Source: Latilactobacillus fuchuensis DSM 14340 = JCM 11249 (GTDB taxonomy: Bacteria; Bacillota; Bacilli; Lactobacillales; Lactobacillaceae). From it: 64,000 nt of DNA. Below, piece after piece: positions 29,209 to 38,303 of the stretch. The translations under genes were made by a program, and so were the position numbers. Under the pieces are notes generated by a model. It did not search any database. It had not been told where the DNA came from and saw only the letters and a list, made by a program, of their open reading frames with translations. Numbering within the stretch: the stretch's first letter is position 1; every line of letters begins with the position of its first letter. The DNA lies in assembly GCF_000615805.1 (NCBI RefSeq), contig NZ_BAMJ01000002.1:1-64000 (forward strand). Reading direction: 5' to 3'.

Positions 29209-29311
29209 ACTTATAGTAATCATCCATTGACAATCTAACAGTGAGTTACTCACGGCTAGCGGACTATTTCGTTAGTGACACTTAGGGTTGGCAATCGCCA
29301 GCCCTTTTTTA
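29209..29311 (+). ncRNA. Candidate small RNA between rpmA and efp
   Basis: The stretch of about 100 nt between a consensus-like promoter and a terminator has no credible ORF. It can fold into GTGAG/CTCAC, then CTAGCG/CGTTAG (with a G-T pair), then the terminator GGGTTGGC/GCCAGCCC with T6. CTAGCGG also occurs in the usp leader at 7326. The rest of the 307-base gap holds only the efp promoter. It might instead be an attenuated leader of efp. Confidence 0.5.
29285..29311 (+). terminator. Terminator of the small RNA candidate
   Basis: GGGTTGGC-AATC-GCCAGCCC is followed by six T residues. Confidence 0.88.
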
Positions 29312-29346
29312 CATACCCGCTAAAGTCAGGTTTACTTCGGAAAAAC

Positions 29347-29376
29347 TTGCTTTTAGACGTGTTTTCTTGCTATGAT
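29347..29376 (+). promoter_or_regulatory. Promoter of efp
   Basis: TTGCTT and TATGAT are separated by 18 bases, 43 bases before the efp start. Confidence 0.5.
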
Positions 29377-29418
29377 TAGTTTAATGAGATACTTTTAAAA
29401 AAGTACGGAGGATAAGAT

Positions 29419-29976
29419 ATGTTATCAGTTAATGAATTTAAGAATGGCTTAACGATCGAATTTGACAATAACCTATGGCGGATTGTTGAATTCCAACATG
29501 TTAAACCAGGTAAGGGTGGCGCTTTTGTTCGTTCTAAGCTAAAGAACTTAAGAACCGGTGCTAACCAAGATAAGACATTCCGTTCAACTGAAAAAGTTGA
29601 AAAAGCGATCATCGATACAAAATCAATGCAATATCTATATGCTGATGGGGATAACTACGTGTTCATGGATACTGAAACTTATGAACAATTAGAATTACCA
29701 GAAACGCAAATTACTGAAGAATTAAAATTCTTGAAAGAAAATATGCAAGTCTCAATCATGATGCATGGCAGTGAAACCTTAGGGGTTGATTTACCAAAGA
29801 CCGTTGATTTAGTGGTAGCTGCAACCGAACCTGGTATCCGTGGCGATACTTCTTCGGGTGGTACTAAACCGGCAACTATGGAAACTGGTTTGGTCGTTCA
29901 AGTGCCATTCTTCGTCAACGAAGGCGATGCTTTAACAATTAACACCAGTGATGGGACTTATATTTCACGGGCCTAA
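29419..29976 (+). CDS. efp: Elongation factor P
   Basis: Ribosome-binding factor that relieves stalling at polyproline stretches. The 185 residues form three beta-barrel domains. The tip loop KPGKGGAF places Lys32 where modification occurs in many bacteria (5-aminopentanol in Bacillus). The C-terminal GTYISRA is typical. It heads the cluster efp-yqhY-nusB, as in Bacillus, but without the accB/accC genes found there. ATG 29419 follows CGGAGG. Confidence 0.97.
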   Translation: MLSVNEFKNGLTIEFDNNLWRIVEFQHVKPGKGGAFVRSKLKNLRTGANQDKTFRSTEKVEKAIIDTKSMQYLYADGDNYVFMDTETYEQLELPETQITEELKFLKENMQVSIMMHGSETLGVDLPKTVDLVVAATEPGIRGDTSSGGTKPATMETGLVVQVPFFVNEGDALTINTSDGTYISRA

Positions 29977-30030
29977 GCACCTCGTTTTAAAAATAACGAG
30001 CGATTAGGATTTTCGTTTGGAGGGTTATTG

Positions 30031-30474
30031 ATGGCTGAAGAGACAAACATTGTGCTTGATGCGCAAGAAAATTCATTAGGTAAAATTCAAATGGCACCTG
30101 AAGTGGTTGAAGTGATTCTTGGAATTGCGGCTGGCCAAATTGAAGGTGTGCACCAAATGCGTGGGACCTTATCATCATCGATTAATGAACTATTTGGTCG
30201 TTCAAATCACGGCAAAGGGGTTACATTAAAAGTTATTGAAGGTAAAGTTAACGCGGATGTTTATGTTTACTTAAATTATGGTGTATCCGTTCCGAAGGTC
30301 GCCTTAGCGATGCAAGAGGCTTTGAAAGAACAACTTTTGTTCATGACCGACTTAGAATTAGCTGAAGTCAATGTACACGTTGTTGGCGTCGTAACCGAAA
30401 AACCACAAAATATTATTGATCCAGATGACTTATTTAGCGATGAAACACCTGATCAAGATGGAGACCAAATTTAA
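30031..30474 (+). CDS. yqhY: Asp23/Gls24 family envelope stress protein (YqhY-like)
   Basis: 147-residue Asp23 domain protein: IQMAPEVVEVILGIAAGQIEGVHQM and GVTLKVIEGKVNADVYVYLNYG are the conserved core. An acidic tail follows (DPDDLFSDETPDQDGDQI). In Bacillus the orthologue YqhY lies in the same place and is linked to acetyl-CoA carboxylase control, although the acc genes are not here. ATG 30031 follows GGAGGG. Its stop overlaps the nusB start by one base. Confidence 0.9.
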   Translation: MAEETNIVLDAQENSLGKIQMAPEVVEVILGIAAGQIEGVHQMRGTLSSSINELFGRSNHGKGVTLKVIEGKVNADVYVYLNYGVSVPKVALAMQEALKEQLLFMTDLELAEVNVHVVGVVTEKPQNIIDPDDLFSDETPDQDGDQI

Positions 30475-30905
30475 TGTCAAATTTAAATCGACACCAGATT
30501 CGTCAAGCGGCTTTTCAAGTGCTATTTGCGATGAATGCAAATCAAACACTGACAGCGGAAGAAGCGTCCCAAGCGGTCCTCACGATGGACCAATTTGACG
30601 CTGAAGAAGTTGAAGCAGTGGCTGTCCCTGACTATTTAACTTTTCTAGTAGCCGGTGTGACGGAAAATCAAGCGGCTTTAGATGAGGCCTTAACGCCTTA
30701 TCTGAAGAAGGGTTGGCAATTATCACGATTGGCCAAACCGGATTTAATCATTCTCCGACTTGGTTTGTTTGAAATGCAAAATTCAACCGAAGCGCCTGCT
30801 AAAGTTGCGTTGAACGAAGCGCTTGAATTAGCAAAACAATTCACTGATGACCAAGCTAAAGGCTTCATCAACGGTGTCTTATCAAAATTTATTGAAAATA
30901 AATAG
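30474..30905 (+). CDS. nusB: Transcription antitermination factor NusB
   Basis: 143-residue all-helical RNA-binding protein. With NusE/S10 it binds boxA in rRNA leaders to allow antitermination. RHQIRQAAFQVLFAMNAN at the start and KVALNEALELAKQFTDDQAKGFINGVLSKF at the end are the family signatures. It overlaps yqhY and is followed by a terminator that separates it from folD. Confidence 0.96.
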   Translation: MSNLNRHQIRQAAFQVLFAMNANQTLTAEEASQAVLTMDQFDAEEVEAVAVPDYLTFLVAGVTENQAALDEALTPYLKKGWQLSRLAKPDLIILRLGLFEMQNSTEAPAKVALNEALELAKQFTDDQAKGFINGVLSKFIENK

Positions 30906-30912
30906 CGACACT

Positions 30913-30948
30913 AAGCCTAGTCAATCATCATTTTGACTAGGCTTTTTT
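30913..30948 (+). terminator. Terminator after nusB
   Basis: AAGCCTAGTCAA / TTGACTAGGCTT around TCATCATT, with a T-run. Confidence 0.9.
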
Positions 30949-31010
30949 GTAACATTCCTTGCAGGCAATTTAATGGGGCATCCGTTTTTTAACAGCTTGA
31001 TTAAAGATGA

Positions 31011-31020
31011 CCCGAACATC
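31011..31020 (+). promoter_or_regulatory. PurBox-like site upstream of folD
   Basis: ACCCGAACATC contains CCGAACAT, a full match to the PurR half-site core. It lies about 65 bases before the folD start. Bacillus folD is in the PurR regulon. A clear inverted partner is not seen here. Confidence 0.5.
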
Positions 31021-31083
31021 ATTTTTGTGACTTGAATTATGCTAAAATGGAATAATCAAATAAGTGATGAGGGGTTGTTAAGA

Positions 31084-31935
31084 TTGGAATTATTAGATGG
31101 TAGAGCATTAGCAAATCAATTGACAGACGAACAAACATTGGCGGTTGATCTGCTGAAACAACAAGGCGTGACACCTAAACTAGTTGTGATTATGGTTGGT
31201 GAAGACCCGGCGAGTGCCATTTATACGCGTAATAAACAAAAACGTGCAACTAAAATCGGCATGGCTTCTGTTTTGAAAAAGATGTCGGCTGAAACAACGG
31301 AAGCTGAATTATTAGCCGTTGTTGAAGCTTACAACCAAGATCAAACGGTTGACGGTATTTTAGTCCAACTCCCATTACCACCCCAAATTAACGAAGATCG
31401 TGTCATCCAGACGATTGATCCGAATAAAGATGTGGACGGTTTTAGTCCGGTCAACATCGGTAAACTGTGGATGAACCAACCCGGCTTAGTGGCTTGTACC
31501 CCCCAAGGTGTCATGGCGATTCTAGCCGCGCATAAAATTAATGTGGCTGGGAAGAACGTTGTGATTGTCGGACGCAGTAATATTGTTGGACGACCATTAG
31601 CGGCTTTAATGCTTAACGCCAACGCCACGGTGACAATCGCGCATAGTCGAACGAAGCATTTACAGGATTTAACGAAGACCGCGGATATTTTAGTCGCAGC
31701 GGTCGGCGTTGCTCATTTATTTGGAGCGGCTGACGTTAAACCGGGCGCAGTTGTGATCGATGTCGGCATGAATCGTTTGGATGATGGGACGGTGACCGGC
31801 GATGTTGATTTCGAAGCCGTTCAAGACCAAGTGAGTGCCATCACCCCAGTTCCCCGCGGTGTGGGCCCGATGACCATCACGATGTTGATGGCCCAAACGA
31901 TTGAAATTGCTAAAGGACGTGTCAAACGTGGTTAA
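31084..31935 (+). CDS. folD: Methylene-THF dehydrogenase / methenyl-THF cyclohydrolase FolD
   Basis: Makes 10-formyl-THF for PurN and PurH and for fMet-tRNA (Fmt). The 283 residues match from the TTG start at 31084 (MELLDGRALANQL) behind GAGGGG; the ATG at 31039 would add an atypical N-terminus. DPASAIYTRNKQKRATKIGM holds the catalytic Tyr/Lys. DGILVQLPLPPQ, the NAD(P) loop VIVGRSNIVGRPLA and TPVPRGVGPMT complete the pattern. It overlaps xseA by eight bases. Confidence 0.95.
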   Translation: MELLDGRALANQLTDEQTLAVDLLKQQGVTPKLVVIMVGEDPASAIYTRNKQKRATKIGMASVLKKMSAETTEAELLAVVEAYNQDQTVDGILVQLPLPPQINEDRVIQTIDPNKDVDGFSPVNIGKLWMNQPGLVACTPQGVMAILAAHKINVAGKNVVIVGRSNIVGRPLAALMLNANATVTIAHSRTKHLQDLTKTADILVAAVGVAHLFGAADVKPGAVVIDVGMNRLDDGTVTGDVDFEAVQDQVSAITPVPRGVGPMTITMLMAQTIEIAKGRVKRG

Positions 31936-33277
31936 ACCAACCGATTATTTAACGGTGACAGCATTAACGCAGTATTTAAAAGCCAAATTTGAACGTGATC
32001 CGTATCTTGATCGCGTTTATTTAACGGGTGAAATTTCCAATTTTCGTCTGCGACCAAATACGCATCAATATTTCAGTTTAAAAGATAACAAAGCTAAAAT
32101 CAGCGCAATCATGTTTAAATCGGCTTTTGAAAAACTAAAGTTTACCCCTGAAGAAGGCATGAAGGTCTTGGTAGTGGGCCGGATTTCACTGTATGAAGCG
32201 ACCGGTAACTATCAAATCTATGTGGAACGAATGGAACCGGATGGTCTGGGCGCACTCTATCAGGCCTATGAACAATTGAAGGCTAAATTGGCGACGGAAG
32301 GTCTTTTTGAATTACCGAAAAAAGTGATTCCCCGCTTTCCAAAACGCATTGCCGTGATTACGAGTCCTTCGGGAGCTGTGATTCGCGATATTATCACAAC
32401 GACTAACCGTCGGTATCCAATCGCACAAATTGTGTTATTCCCCGCCGTTGTGCAAGGTGATGGGGCGGCGGATACTTTAGTCAGCCGCTTAGAACAGATT
32501 AATCAACTGGGTCAATTCGATACGATTATCATCGGTCGGGGTGGTGGTTCAATTGAAGATTTATGGCCGTTCAATGAAGAACGAGTGGCACGCGCAATTG
32601 TCGCCAGCCAAATCCCCGTGATATCATCAGTCGGCCATGAAACCGATACGACGATTGCCGATTTAGTCGCTGATGTGCGAGCCGCAACGCCGACAGCTGC
32701 GGCCGAATTGGCGACGCCTGTATTGACCGATGAATTGTTGAAATTACAACAACAACGGCTACGACTCGCACAAGCGTTCACCCAACAGTTAGCACTCTTG
32801 AAGAAGCAATTAGCGCACCTACAAGGGAGCTATGTGCTGACCCAACCGCAACGACTGTACGATGGTTATTTACAAAACGTTGATCAATTAAAGCGACGGT
32901 TATTATTAGCACAACAACAATTATTGAAAAACCAACGCCAACAATGGCAATTACAACAACAGCGATTAATCAGCAATTCACCGCTTAAAACGGTGACGCA
33001 GACACAAACGACGGTCGCTGATTTACAACAACGCTTGAATCGCGCCACGCGTCAGAATTGGTTCAACCAGCGACAACGGGCTAATCAAGCGATTGCGAGC
33101 TTGGATTTAGTCAGTCCGTTAAAAGTATTGGGTCGCGGTTTTGCGTATGTGACTGATGAAGAACACCACGTCTTAAAAAAGACAACCGATTTTGAAATCG
33201 GTCATGCCATTCAATTACACGTCCAAGACGGGTTAGTTGAAGCGCAAATTACGAAAACAAATCGAGGAGACGTTTAA
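31928..33277 (+). CDS. xseA: Exodeoxyribonuclease VII large subunit XseA
   Basis: Catalytic subunit of the single-strand-specific nuclease. The 449 residues from GTG 31928 ([18 protein letters not shown]) fit; an AAAGGA site lies nine bases upstream inside folD. An N-terminal OB-fold is followed by the catalytic segment [15 protein letters not shown] near residue 200 and [26 protein letters not shown] Gln-rich coiled coil spans roughly residues 270-390. XseB follows after two bases. Confidence 0.95.
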   Translation: MVKPTDYLTVTALTQYLKAKFERDPYLDRVYLTGEISNFRLRPNTHQYFSLKDNKAKISAIMFKSAFEKLKFTPEEGMKVLVVGRISLYEATGNYQIYVERMEPDGLGALYQAYEQLKAKLATEGLFELPKKVIPRFPKRIAVITSPSGAVIRDIITTTNRRYPIAQIVLFPAVVQGDGAADTLVSRLEQINQLGQFDTIIIGRGGGSIEDLWPFNEERVARAIVASQIPVISSVGHETDTTIADLVADVRAATPTAAAELATPVLTDELLKLQQQRLRLAQAFTQQLALLKKQLAHLQGSYVLTQPQRLYDGYLQNVDQLKRRLLLAQQQLLKNQRQQWQLQQQRLISNSPLKTVTQTQTTVADLQQRLNRATRQNWFNQRQRANQAIASLDLVSPLKVLGRGFAYVTDEEHHVLKKTTDFEIGHAIQLHVQDGLVEAQITKTNRGDV

Positions 33278-33279
33278 TC

Positions 33280-33507
33280 ATGGCAGAAAAAAAACTAAGC
33301 TTTGAAGAAAATTTACAACAATTAGAAGCAATTGTGACTGAATTAGAAACGGGTGATGTGCCACTTGAAAAGGCAATGACCGAATTTCAAAAAGGGGTTA
33401 AGCTCAGCCAAACCTTAGAAGAAACCTTAACGAAGGCTGAAAAAACAATGGCGAAAGTGATGGCCGATAGTGGCGAAGAAGTTGCTTTTGATGCTGAGGC
33501 GAAGTAG
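33280..33507 (+). CDS. xseB: Exodeoxyribonuclease VII small subunit XseB
   Basis: 75-residue helical subunit that decorates Xse[32 protein letters not shown] is the family core. It lies directly between xseA and ispA. Confidence 0.96.
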   Translation: MAEKKLSFEENLQQLEAIVTELETGDVPLEKAMTEFQKGVKLSQTLEETLTKAEKTMAKVMADSGEEVAFDAEAK

Positions 33508-33509
33508 TG

Positions 33510-34397
33510 ATGACTGATTTTACAACATTTGGTCAGCAACAACGACCACAGTTCGAAGCTTATTTAGAACAGGCGCTAGCGCATCAACTGGAAGAGCCAA
33601 CGTTAAAAAAGGCGATGCAATATTCAGTGATGGCCGGGGGTAAACGACTACGGCCATTGTTATTATTTGCCGTGTTAGAGAGTGCGAAGCTGCCGATTGA
33701 TTTGAACGCGATGCGCGTGGCGGGCGCGTTGGAATTAGTGCATAGTTATTCGCTCATTCATGATGACTTACCCGCGATGGATAATGACGATTTACGTCGA
33801 GGACGACCAACGAACCATAAAGTTTTTGGTGAGGCCCAAGCCATTCTAGCGGGCGACGGCTTATTGACGTTAGCGTTTGATTGGTTGACGACCACTAACT
33901 TGCCAGCCGACAAACAAGTTCAATTAGTCCGGATACTCGCCCAAGCGGCGGGGGCTAATGGGATGGTTGCTGGACAGGTTGAAGATATTGAAGGTCAAAC
34001 CAAGCAATTACGGTTAGCCCAATTGAAACAATTACACCATTTAAAAACCGGTTGTCTGATTGAAGCGGCCGTTGAGATGGGTGCGCTATTGGCGGATTTA
34101 AACCCGATTCAAAAAGCAGCCCTATTAACATTTGCTAAATATTATGGTTTGGCTTTTCAAATTCAAGATGATATTTTGGATGTGACTAGTACGGCAGCGG
34201 TGATGGGTAAAGCGGTCCACAAAGATGCGATTGAACAGAAAAATACATTCCCAGGATTATTGGGTTTGGCGGGTGCGCAGGCTGAACTTGAGCAGACTTG
34301 TCAACAGGCCCAACAAGCCTTACAATCATTAATCGGTTTAGATCAAACCTTATTAAATAGCTTTTTGAGTTATTTTGACGAACAGGAGAACAAATGA
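33510..34397 (+). CDS. ispA: Farnesyl/geranyl diphosphate synthase IspA
   Basis: Short-chain trans-prenyl synthase that provides farnesyl diphosphate for undecaprenyl and quinone-like lipids. 295 residues. The two Asp-rich motifs are DDLPAMDNDDLRRGRP (about 83-98) and FQIQDDILD near 222. GGKRLRPLL binds diphosphate. In Bacillus dxs follows here; its absence fits lactobacilli that make isoprenoids by the mevalonate route. ATG 33510 is preferred over the GTG overlapping the xseB stop. It overlaps tlyA by four bases. Confidence 0.95.
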   Translation: MTDFTTFGQQQRPQFEAYLEQALAHQLEEPTLKKAMQYSVMAGGKRLRPLLLFAVLESAKLPIDLNAMRVAGALELVHSYSLIHDDLPAMDNDDLRRGRPTNHKVFGEAQAILAGDGLLTLAFDWLTTTNLPADKQVQLVRILAQAAGANGMVAGQVEDIEGQTKQLRLAQLKQLHHLKTGCLIEAAVEMGALLADLNPIQKAALLTFAKYYGLAFQIQDDILDVTSTAAVMGKAVHKDAIEQKNTFPGLLGLAGAQAELEQTCQQAQQALQSLIGLDQTLLNSFLSYFDEQENK

Positions 34398-35221
34398 AAA
34401 AAGAACGCGTAGATGTGTTATTAGTCGAACAAGGACTATTCGAATCCAGAGAACAAGCTAAACGGTCGGTCATGGCTGGTGAAGTTTACGATAAAAATGA
34501 TGAACGACTCAACAAACCAGGCGAAAAAATTGATGCTGAAGCCATTTTACACGTTAAAGGCCGTAAGATTCCGTACGTGGGTCGGGGTGCTTTAAAATTG
34601 GCTAAAGCCGTTGATGTTTTTGGCATTGATTTACAAGATAAGGTGACGCTTGATATTGGTTCATCAACGGGTGGTTTTACCGATGTTGCGTTGCGTAATG
34701 GGGCAAAATTATGTTACGCATTGGATGTTGGTTATAATCAATTAGCATGGAAATTGCGTGAAAATCCTAAAGTAGTCGTGATGGAACGGGTCAACTTCCG
34801 TTACAGTCAACCGGCAGATTTTACAGCGGGGCAACCTGATTTTGCGATGACCGATGTCTCGTTTATTTCGTTGCACAAAATTCTAGTCCCTCTAAAACCG
34901 ATTCTAAAAGAAAACTGTGAAGCGGTCGCTTTAATCAAGCCGCAATTCGAAGCAGGTCCGGCCAATGTCGGTAAACACGGCATTGTGCGCGATCCAAAGG
35001 TGCATAAGGCCGTCGTGACGGATATTGTCGAATTTAGTTTGGCGAACGGTTATGATGTGTTGAATCTTGATTTTTCACCGATTAAAGGTGGCGAAGGCAA
35101 TATTGAATTCTTGATCCATTTACGCAATACGACCAAAGAAGTCGGTGAACTAGCACCGACTGTCAATATCGATGCGGTCCTAGAATCGGCCTACACTGAA
35201 TTAAAACGACCTTCTAATTAA
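34394..35221 (+). CDS. tlyA: TlyA family rRNA (cytidine-2'-O)-methyltransferase
   Basis: 275 residues. An N-terminal S4 RNA-binding domain (RVDVLLVEQGLFESREQAKR) precedes an FtsJ-type SAM methyltransferase domain with LDIGSSTGGFTDVALRNGA near residue 89 and the catalytic Lys/Asp set in LDVGYNQLAWKLR and ALIKPQFEAG. TlyA relatives methylate rRNA; the hemolysin label in databases is historical. Gene order ispA-tlyA-argR-recN matches Bacillus apart from dxs. Confidence 0.92.
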   Translation: MKKERVDVLLVEQGLFESREQAKRSVMAGEVYDKNDERLNKPGEKIDAEAILHVKGRKIPYVGRGALKLAKAVDVFGIDLQDKVTLDIGSSTGGFTDVALRNGAKLCYALDVGYNQLAWKLRENPKVVVMERVNFRYSQPADFTAGQPDFAMTDVSFISLHKILVPLKPILKENCEAVALIKPQFEAGPANVGKHGIVRDPKVHKAVVTDIVEFSLANGYDVLNLDFSPIKGGEGNIEFLIHLRNTTKEVGELAPTVNIDAVLESAYTELKRPSN

Positions 35222-35235
35222 TAATGTATAAAACT

Positions 35236-35264
35236 TTGTATTTTATGCATAAATGCGCTATCAT
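35236..35264 (+). promoter_or_regulatory. argR promoter with palindrome in the spacer
   Basis: TTGTAT (35236-35241) and TATCAT (35259-35264) are 17 bases apart. The palindrome TTTATGCATAAA (35242-35253) between them resembles half of an ARG box, suggesting autoregulation. Confidence 0.45.
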
Positions 35265-35303
35265 GTGAAGTATCCAAACAACGACATGAAGAGGGGTTTC
35301 CTA

Positions 35304-35756
35304 ATGCGTAAAGTAGAGCGACAACGACTGTTAAAAAATTTGATTCAAACTCATGAAATTGAGCGCCAAGAAGATTTTGTCAAACTTTTGCAGGCGCAAT
35401 CAATCGACGTGACGCAAGCCACGATTTCACGTGATATTAAGGAAATGCAACTGATTAAAGTTCCCAATGCGGATGAAGGGTACCATTACAGCCTGCCGCT
35501 TGAAAAAAAGATGGATGTTAAAGAAAAATTACGCCGGCTCTTTAAAGAAGCGTATTTAACGCATCATCAAAAAGACTATTTTATCGTGATTAAAGCGTTG
35601 CCCGGTAACGGGACCGCAATTGCGAATATATTAGATCAATTACAGGCAGAAGCGATTTTTGGCACAATCGGTGGTGATGACACCGTGTTGGTAATCTGTA
35701 AATCAGAAGTACAAGCCCAAGAATTCTCAATCTTTATCGAAAACTTGCTGAAGTAA
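35304..35756 (+). CDS. argR: Arginine repressor ArgR
   Basis: 150-residue hexameric regulator of arginine genes. The N-terminal winged helix (RQRLLKNLIQTHEIERQEDFVKLLQ, VTQATISRDIKEMQLIKV) binds ARG boxes. The C-terminal half has the arginine-binding GTIGGDDTVLVIC. In Firmicutes the gene next to recN is often the housekeeping ArgR/AhrC. The start ATG 35304 follows GAGGGG; upstream ATGs would add a non-conserved leader. Confidence 0.93.
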   Translation: MRKVERQRLLKNLIQTHEIERQEDFVKLLQAQSIDVTQATISRDIKEMQLIKVPNADEGYHYSLPLEKKMDVKEKLRRLFKEAYLTHHQKDYFIVIKALPGNGTAIANILDQLQAEAIFGTIGGDDTVLVICKSEVQAQEFSIFIENLLK

Positions 35757-35807
35757 TTTGGCAAGTTTTTTTAACAATTAACGTATTGACGAAAGGGGTC
35801 CAATGGC

Positions 35808-37499
35808 ATGTTACAAGAATTAGTCATTCATGATTTTGCAATTATTGATCACTTGGCCATTAGTTTTGATCAAGGCATGACCGTGTTGTCCGGTGAAACA
35901 GGGGCGGGTAAATCGATTATCATCGATGCCGTTGGTTTATTGGCCGGTGGTCGTGGTTCGCAAGATTTCATTCGAACTGGTGCTAAAAAGGCCACTTTGG
36001 AAGGCTTATTTACGATGACCAAAAATGGGACGACCGCCGACGTATTAACCGAATTTGGCATCGAACACGATGATCAAACGGTTTTATTGCAACGCGATAT
36101 CGCCGTTAATGGGCATAACGTATGTCGGATTAATGGCCGCTTAGTCAATACGACAACTTTAAAAAGGGTCGGTGAAACCCTAGTTGATATTCATGGTCAA
36201 AATGAACATCAAGAGTTAATGCACCCAGACCGTCATTTGGGCTTGTTAGATGAATTTGCCCACCAATCAATCGCACAGACCAAACAAGCCTATCAAGTGG
36301 CCTATCAAGCTTATCGTCAGACGCAACAAGCGTTGAAGAAAAAGCAACAGAATGAACAGGAATGGGCGCAACGTTTGGACATGCTCCAATTTCAAACCAA
36401 TGAAATTGATGCGGCACAATTACAAGCCGGCGAAGAGACCCAACTGATCGAAGAAAAAACGAAATTAGCGAACTTTCAACGGATTAATCAGGCCCTCCAA
36501 GCCAGCCAGATGATATTGGCGGGTGAGGAAGGTAATGCCGTTGATCAGATTGCGATTGCGATGAATCAGATGCAAGAAATTGCACCATTGGATACAGCCT
36601 TCCAACAAATTGCTGAAAGTTTACAAACGGCCTATTATACGTTGCAGGATTGTGGCAGTGATCTTAATCATGAACTGGATTCGTTGGAATGGGATGAAGC
36701 CCGGTTAGATGAAATCGAACAACGCTTGGCGACGATTACTGAATTGGAACATAAGTATGGCGATTCAGTGGCTGAAATTTTAGCTTATGGCCAACGCATC
36801 ACTAAAGAATTGCAAGCGATGCAAGCAACAGAAGCGAATGCCACTGAATTGGAAGAACAATTAGCACAGCAAACGGGCGCGTTAACGCAATTGGCGACCG
36901 AATTAAGTCAATTACGTCAGCAAGCGGCCCAACGCTTAGAAATTGCGGTTCATCAACAGTTGAAAGCCTTATATATGGATAAAACGGTGTTTACCGTTCA
37001 CTTTACGGAGGGCACCACCCAATTAATGAGTACTGGGATTGATAAGGCTGAATTTTATATCCAACCGAATCCTGGTGAAAAAATGCGGCCACTGGCTAAG
37101 ACCGCTTCTGGTGGGGAATTATCCCGACTGATGTTGGCCCTTAAAACGATTTTTTTTGAATCACAAGGGGTGACGAGTATCATCTTCGATGAAGTTGATA
37201 CTGGCGTCAGTGGGCGAGTTGCCCAAGCCATTGCCAATAAAATTTATCAAATTGCGCAACATTCACAAGTTTTATGTATCACCCATTTGCCGCAAGTCGC
37301 TGCGATGAGTGATCATCAATATCAAATTAAAAAGCAGATTAACCACGACCGAACGGAAACAACCGTTCAAAAAGTGACGGGTCAACAACGGGTCGCCGAA
37401 TTGGCCCGGATGTTAGCCGGTACCGAAGTCACTGAGTTAACGAGTGAACATGCTCAAGAGTTGGTCGAATTAGCGGAAGCTGCGAAAAAGAAGTTGTAA
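35808..37499 (+). CDS. recN: DNA repair protein RecN
   Basis: SMC-like ATPase that gathers DNA at double-strand breaks. The 563 residues match. Walker A is GETGAGKSIIIDA near residue 30, and IHGQNEHQELM is RecN-typical. A long coiled coil spans about 150-390. The signature TASGGELSRLMLAL and Walker B SIIFDEVDTGVSGR are near the C-terminus. The next minus-strand gene carries LexA boxes, but none is evident for recN. Confidence 0.96.
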   Translation: MLQELVIHDFAIIDHLAISFDQGMTVLSGETGAGKSIIIDAVGLLAGGRGSQDFIRTGAKKATLEGLFTMTKNGTTADVLTEFGIEHDDQTVLLQRDIAVNGHNVCRINGRLVNTTTLKRVGETLVDIHGQNEHQELMHPDRHLGLLDEFAHQSIAQTKQAYQVAYQAYRQTQQALKKKQQNEQEWAQRLDMLQFQTNEIDAAQLQAGEETQLIEEKTKLANFQRINQALQASQMILAGEEGNAVDQIAIAMNQMQEIAPLDTAFQQIAESLQTAYYTLQDCGSDLNHELDSLEWDEARLDEIEQRLATITELEHKYGDSVAEILAYGQRITKELQAMQATEANATELEEQLAQQTGALTQLATELSQLRQQAAQRLEIAVHQQLKALYMDKTVFTVHFTEGTTQLMSTGIDKAEFYIQPNPGEKMRPLAKTASGGELSRLMLALKTIFFESQGVTSIIFDEVDTGVSGRVAQAIANKIYQIAQHSQVLCITHLPQVAAMSDHQYQIKKQINHDRTETTVQKVTGQQRVAELARMLAGTEVTELTSEHAQELVELAEAAKKKL

Positions 37500-37520
37500 C
37501 AGCAGTTCAATACGCAAATC

Positions 37521-37557
37521 AAAAGGCCCCCATCCATTTTTTGATGAGGGCCTTTTG
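37521..37557. terminator. Terminator between recN and the YolD-like gene
   Basis: AAAAGGCCCcCATC / GATGaGGGCCTTTT, with T residues on both strands, lies between convergent genes. Confidence 0.88.
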
Positions 37558-37564
37558 AATAGGG

Positions 37565-37888
37565 CTAGTTTTTAAGAATGTAGCGGACTTGATTGGCTGT
37601 GACAATTTTGTAAAGGTTTGAACGACTTTCTTTTAAGAGGTAAGTCGTTGCGTTGATTTGGCGGATCAGTTGACCAGTCACTTGTTGGACGTGGTCTTGC
37701 ACGTTGAATTGAACGGTTAATTGATAATGGTGTTGGAAAGCCTGCGTCAAATAAAGGGCAATCTGCTTGGATTGCATCTGTGGTTGATCAACAAAATCAT
37801 GATTAAGCGGCGCGAGTTCGAAGAACTGTTGGTACCGCTTGATGAGTGTCTGACTAAAACCGACGACCTGTGCTTGTTTGAATTCCAT
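37565..37888 (-). CDS. YolD-like protein, SOS-regulated
   Basis: 107-residue soluble protein starting MEFKQAQVVGFSQTLIKR at ATG 37888 behind GGGGGATAA. The C-terminal half (VQQVTGQLIRQINATTYLLKE to NQVRYILKN) resembles the YolD-like domain that usually accompanies Y-family polymerases of the UvrX/UmuC type. No polymerase gene is adjacent, so it is an orphan. Two LexA boxes lie in and beside its promoter, so DNA-damage induction is strongly suggested. Assignment to YolD rests on general resemblance plus regulation. The longer frame to 37951 runs through the operators and is rejected. Confidence 0.68.
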   Translation of the reverse strand: MEFKQAQVVGFSQTLIKRYQQFFELAPLNHDFVDQPQMQSKQIALYLTQAFQHHYQLTVQFNVQDHVQQVTGQLIRQINATTYLLKESRSNLYKIVTANQVRYILKN

Positions 37889-37901
37889 ATTAATTATCCC
37901 C

Positions 37902-37960
37902 CGAACGTTTGTTTGTATTTCTATTATACGAACAAATGTTCTGATTTGCAAGTCGCAATT
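37902..37960 (-). promoter_or_regulatory. SOS promoter with two LexA boxes
   Basis: On the minus strand TTGCAA and TATAAT are spaced by 17 bases. CGAACAAATGTTCT (37929-37942) lies between -35 and -10, and CGAACGTTTGTTTG (37902-37915) just downstream of -10. Both match the Gram-positive LexA consensus CGAACNNNNGTTYG, or all but the last base. Confidence 0.82.
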
Positions 37961-38008
37961 TTTATTTTTTTTCGGGTATAATTAAGTAAACAGAAAAAGG
38001 GTGATAAG

Positions 38009-38233
38009 ATGGCTAATATTGAATATGAGATTAAAGCAGAAATCGGTGTGTTGAGTCAAAATAAGGCGGGCTGGCAAAAAGAACTGAATTTAATTGCTTG
38101 GAATGGTCGAGAACCAAAGTTTGATTTACGGGATTGGGCCCCCAATCACGAGAAGATGGGCAAGGGTGTCACCCTGACAAATGATGAAATCGCACAACTT
38201 CGTTTAATTTTAGATGAAATGAACGTAAAGTAG
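38009..38233 (+). CDS. YdbC/PC4-like single-strand nucleic-acid binding protein
   Basis: 74 residues. IEYEIKAEIGVLSQNKAGWQKELNLIAWNGREPKFDLRDW and GKGVTLTNDEIAQLRLIL follow the PC4/p15 coactivator fold seen in the Lactococcus YdbC family, which binds single-stranded DNA as a dimer. The cellular role is unsettled. A TATAAT at 37977 precedes it. It is divergent from the LexA-controlled gene, with 120 bases between their starts, so a link to DNA repair is possible. Confidence 0.85.
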   Translation: MANIEYEIKAEIGVLSQNKAGWQKELNLIAWNGREPKFDLRDWAPNHEKMGKGVTLTNDEIAQLRLILDEMNVK

Positions 38234-38303
38234 ACTTGATATTAAGCGAAAAATAGTGCAAAATAGAATATAACTATTTTATGAAGAAGAGGGAATTGCG
38301 CAG

